In this document: piece by piece, positions 60,727 through 64,000 of the stretch
How the letters are laid out: each line of letters begins with the position of its first letter
Position numbering within the stretch: the stretch's first letter is position 1
Assembly: GCA_003952965.2 (NCBI GenBank)
Contig: CM025854.1
Location: 19,948,111 to 20,012,110 of the forward strand
Length of the DNA stretch: 64,000 nucleotides
Source of the DNA: Morella rubra
Taxonomy: Eukaryota; Streptophyta; Magnoliopsida; Fagales; Myricaceae
Direction of reading: 5' to 3'
Position numbers and translations under genes: made by a program
The notes under the pieces: model-generated
What the model was told of the DNA's origin: nothing
The model's database searches: none
What the model saw: the letters and a program-made list of their open reading frames with translations, nothing else

Positions 60727-61918
60727 ATGAACAAGCATTTGAATACCAGCAGTCAGGCCGATGCGGAGGAGTCTTCTGGTCCAGGTTTATCGTTGGATGA
60801 GCATACAGCAGTCATCATGTCCCGCTCATCGTTGTCGAGCGGCATATCCAGTTGGCAGATTTCTATGAGCTTCGGTTTGAGGATCGGACGCTTCCAGAGA
60901 TAGTGGAGCAAGCAGGTTGGCTTCCGTTCCTCTAGAGGACTGGGTATGCGTCAAAGAACCTGGTGCGAGAGTTCTACGCTTCTATACTTCGGGCGAGGGA
61001 CCTTGAGGAGCCTAGTATGGAGGTGACCGTCCAGAACGTGCAGATCATATTCTCGCCAGACGAGCTCGCTTTATTTTTGGGTACGTGAGGGATGTGACAG
61101 CATTCCCTAACGTGCCAATGACAGAAGGAGGGCCGCCCTACTAAGGCTGAGGTTTTCCGGACGCTGTTGGGCCCGGATACGGCTATCCTGGAGGGAAGCA
61201 ACATGCTTCACGGGCAGCTGCTTTTTTCTGGAGGATCATGCACCTGATTCTATGCTCTACCATCGACCCGAAGAAGCACACGACGGAGTGACTTATGGCC
61301 GGGCCGAGTTCTTGTACATGGTAGTTGTACGGGGGCTTCATGTTGATATGGCATCATTCATCTACCAATCCGTCCGTGCTGAGGCCCTGAAGACCGATGC
61401 TCAGATTTCGTTGCCTTATGGTGTTCTTCTGACCCAGTTCCTGCATAACTTGATGGTACCCGAGGGTGAGAGCCGAGGGCGTTGATTAACAAGACAACGC
61501 TCTCAAAGTCGATGGCGCAGACACGACGAGTGCTAGGTGCTGCTTGGGCAGCTAGAGCTAGACGAGAGGAGCCGGCTCAGGGGACCGAGGAGCAGGATCT
61601 GGACAGGGCTCTTCCCAGGGACTCGAGGGATAGCAGCCGAGTTGGGTGGCATCTATGATGACCGAGTTGACTGAGCAGATGCGAGCGGTCATGCAGCCCA
61701 CCCATGAGATGGTGGGTAATATCAGTTCTCGGCTATCAGCTCTGGAGCTTAAGGTCGTGAGCATGGACGCTGAGTTGAAGAAGCAGGTGTCCGAGGTTCA
61801 GTTGGCCCTGAAGAGCGTCGCTACCAGTGCAGAGCTAGTTGCCCTGACTGAGCGGGTCGTGTTGCTTGAGGAGCACATGAGTGATGTCCGGGCGGTTCTG
61901 CATCTCTCTGATGATTGA
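60727..61918 (+). pseudogene. Eroded plant-transposon protein ORF (Transposase_32-like) in CACTA-D
   Basis: It starts MNKHLNTSSQADAEESSGPG. Later pieces read FYELRFEDRTLPEIVEQAGW, NLVREFYASILRARDLEEPS, VQIIFSPDELALFLGT, MASFIYQSVRAEALK, SLPYGVLLTQFLHNLMVPEG, and end in a coiled coil (MTELTEQMRAVMQPTHEMVG ... RVVLLEEHMSDVRAVL). The order matches the ORF in CACTA-C and the PF20167-type plant transposon domain. Stops and frame changes near 60940, 61085 and 61490 break it. Function is unknown. Confidence 0.55.
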
Positions 61919-63689
61919 CGATCAGTAGATATTTAGGATCTTTTTTATTATATTTTGAGGACATCTATTTTTATTTTATGTTTTGAGTACGTATATTGGG
62001 ATTGTACCTGTTGTTATTTCGTTTTGCTTTATGTTATTTCATTTCGTTACTCTTTCCCAATTTCATTACACTCTGTGCACTCTTATTTATATTAGAAAGA
62101 AAAAAAAATAAGATTGTCAAAACCGTTTGGACAAGAGGATAACCGTCCGGACGTATTACAGTAAGGTCGAACGGCGTCGTACTTCGCAAGAAAATCGTCC
62201 GGACGGTAACTTAAACAGGGTTCGGACGCTTGTTTTAGATGGTAGTGTTGAGACGCTGTCGTTTATGGGTTTCCAAACGGCGCCGTGAAAGTTAAGAAAG
62301 CGTTCGGACTGTTTATGGTGAGTCTAGACATTTTTTTCGAGATCAGATGCTGTCGTTTGGTGGTTGCTAAAACGGTGTCGTCAGCTGTAAGTCTCCGTTC
62401 GGACGGTATGAAAATTTAGGCGGCATGTTTTTCCCTTGTAATCTTTTACACGTAGGCGTTCGAACGTTATTATTTTCATCCAAACGGGTTATATTCATTT
62501 GAAAGACTGAAAATCGTGGACAGTATATCGAAACGGCCAAAACTTAGAAATTTGAGAGATTTGAGCAAGAAGAGAAGAGGGGAGCTGATTTAAGACGTTA
62601 ATCTCATTGAAAAGGGTGTTAAAGGAGCAACCCATTTGGGATTTCGAATTGGATTGCATTTAAGGTTAGTGGGTTTTAAATGTTTTTTTTTATTTTATGA
62701 TGAAAAGCATGGATTTTGGATATCAAAGTATGTGTTTTTCGAACTTTTAGGGTCTAAAATGATCGCAATTGAGTTTGGAGTTAGTTGTGATGTGTTTATA
62801 TTGAAATATTTGTCATTTGGGTTGATTTTGGCATGAATTTGTGTTGAAAATGTCATCTGTTTGGCGAAGAACTGTGTTGTTCGACAATCGCAGTCCGGAC
62901 GGTCTATATACCGTCTGACTTAATTTATCCGTCCGGACGCTTTACAAAAGGTCCGAATGCATATATTTTATGTTCGGACAGTTAATAGCATCCAAACGAT
63001 TTTTGCTGTCATGTTCATGCATTCATTAATTAGTAGCCTTAGCCCCCGTTTAAGAATTACATGGAGTTCAGATAACGAACTCGTGTAATTCTTGAATTGT
63101 CCACGTTATGGACAGTTTGAGTTTACAATATGCGTAATGTGCGTAATTGTATCTGATATTGTGATTGATGTGTTTAGAAATTTCGATGCAAATCTCCTTT
63201 TATCTTCCGGATACACATTCAGCATTGAGCTTACACTTGCCTTCAATGGTGGGTGTTTATGCTCAATGTTGTAGGCGTGTATCTGGGGACTAGGGGAAAT
63301 GCTGTCGAAATTTCTAAAGCATCAGTCATGATAGTCGGGTCAATTACATGCAGTACGTGATATTGTAAACTTGAATGGGATAGGACTTATCACCCGGAGA
63401 AATGGAGTTGAGTGTGAATGTCATCATTGTTTGCATTATTGTTTGTATTATTGTTTGCATTATTGTTTATATTTTCGTCTTTGAAGGAACAATATGGATA
63501 AAAGCTAGATTTATGAGGCTGATAGACTCAAAAGTGTAAAGTATAGTGATGGTGTTCGGATTTTATGAGCGTTGCCCGTAGTTATTCAGATAGTCGTGGA
63601 ATGATAAGATGTCCACGTAAGAGATGTAAGAATGTGTTGTTCAAACATGTAGATGAGATAGTACGTGTGGGACTGCCTTACTCAAGGCT
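61919..63689. other. Spacer of CACTA-D with palindromic repeats
   Basis: Non-coding DNA with repeated CGTCCGGACG-like motifs at 62196 and 62930 and many half-sites (GTTCGGACG, CCGTTTGGAC). A leader-like stretch at about 62540-62660 may precede the second gene. The tandem phrase CATTATTGTTTG/TATTATTGTTTGC lies near 63430-63470. Confidence 0.5.
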
Positions 63690-64000
63690 AGCACCGGAGG
63701 AAAGTTGACTGTCCATATCCCTGATGGGCATATGGGCGGTGATGACAAGGCGTCCTCAATGCTCTCGAGTTATATTAGTGCGCTCATTCGACAACATGTC
63801 CCATTTGATACGAGTAAGTGGAAGGAGGTCCCGAGGGGGTTAAATCGTATGTGATGAACTGAGTGTTGGTAAGTATAATTTATTAAATTTTAATTGTTTA
63901 AACTTTTTTGTGTTTCTAACTGTTATATATGTTAAGGATGATTTCCAACTAGATTACGACTGACTTGAGGATCATTTCACTATGACGTCTACGATGAACA
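63690..64000 (+). pseudogene. Plant transposase (En/Spm-type) N-terminal-like fragment
   Basis: The frame reads GGKLTVHIPDGHMGGDDKAS, then LSSYISALIRQHVPFDTSKW and KEVPRGLNR before two stops. After an intron-like gap (gtaagtataa ... gttaag) it continues DDFQLDYD and DHFTMTSTMN. The pattern of an Ile-Pro segment, S-S-Ile, R-H-P and KWK-VP resembles the start of the Ptta/En/Spm plant transposase domain (PF03004). It is cut by the window end. Assignment is by motif recall only. Confidence 0.45.

Larger units (their letters stand above)
57759..64000 (+). mobile_element. CACTA element running beyond the window (CACTA-D)
   Basis: It begins CACTACAAGAATTATAGCTT in what corresponds to the LOX-c intron after exon 6; LOX-b continues normally there (CCAATTGACTGG). 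Its subterminal and spacer DNA is full of CGTCCGGACG and GTTCGGACG palindromes (59828, 60010, 62196, 62930). It carries two copies of a coiled-coil transposon ORF and, near the window end, a transposase-like piece. At least 6.2 kb long; the right end is not in view. Confidence 0.8.

Overview
The window is nuclear DNA of a flowering plant, probably a eudicot. Genes have AT-rich introns with GT/AG borders and the intergenic space is full of nested transposons. The plant-specific families seen are chloroplast 13-lipoxygenase, DC1 zinc-finger proteins, GH1 beta-glucosidase, myosin XI and chloroplast dehydroascorbate reductase. I saw no tRNA, rRNA or CRISPR. The species cannot be named from the sequence alone. 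LAYOUT, left part (1-16373): a decayed Ty1/copia element was invaded by a CACTA transposon that had captured fragments of host genes (DHAR, myosin XI tail, one unidentified gene). Part of this nested structure is present twice (130-4612 and 8013-13382). Between the copies lies a 3.4 kb piece of a DC1 gene array: the 3' end of one DC1 gene, then the 5' part of a second one with five C1-like fingers. A 926-bp MITE with a 9-bp target duplication entered only the second copy. From 16374 to 22059 lies a long intergenic stretch with a cluster of G-boxes. LAYOUT, lipoxygenase cluster (22060-57699): three same-strand, tandem type-2 13-lipoxygenase (LOX2-class) genes share one nine-exon plan. LOX-a (22060-29847) and LOX-b (33292-39746) keep all exons, splice sites, iron ligands and the C-terminal Ile, but each carries small deletions that break the frame, mostly in short base runs. 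LOX-c (53767-57699) is a clear pseudogene: nonsense changes, frameshifts, a deletion over the TATA box, and loss of exons 7-9 behind a CACTA insertion. LOX-b and LOX-c, with about 3 kb of upstream DNA, come from a tandem duplication with a unit of about 13.5 kb (starts 30777 and 44266). Between them lie two 5'-truncated LINE fragments, a probable solo LTR and a GH1 beta-glucosidase fragment that ends at the duplication border. LAYOUT, right part: two further CACTA elements (44404 to about 50075, and 57759 to beyond the window end) carry eroded copies of a plant-transposon ORF. Their subterminal regions are rich in the palindromes CGTTCGAACG and CGTCCGGACG respectively. How it fits together: the only plausible working host functions are the lipoxygenases (first step of jasmonate and green-leaf-volatile synthesis in plastids), and even these are frame-broken as written. 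The most distinctive biology is the gene-capturing CACTA nested in copia, its later duplication, and the sequential transposon damage to a tandem LOX array.
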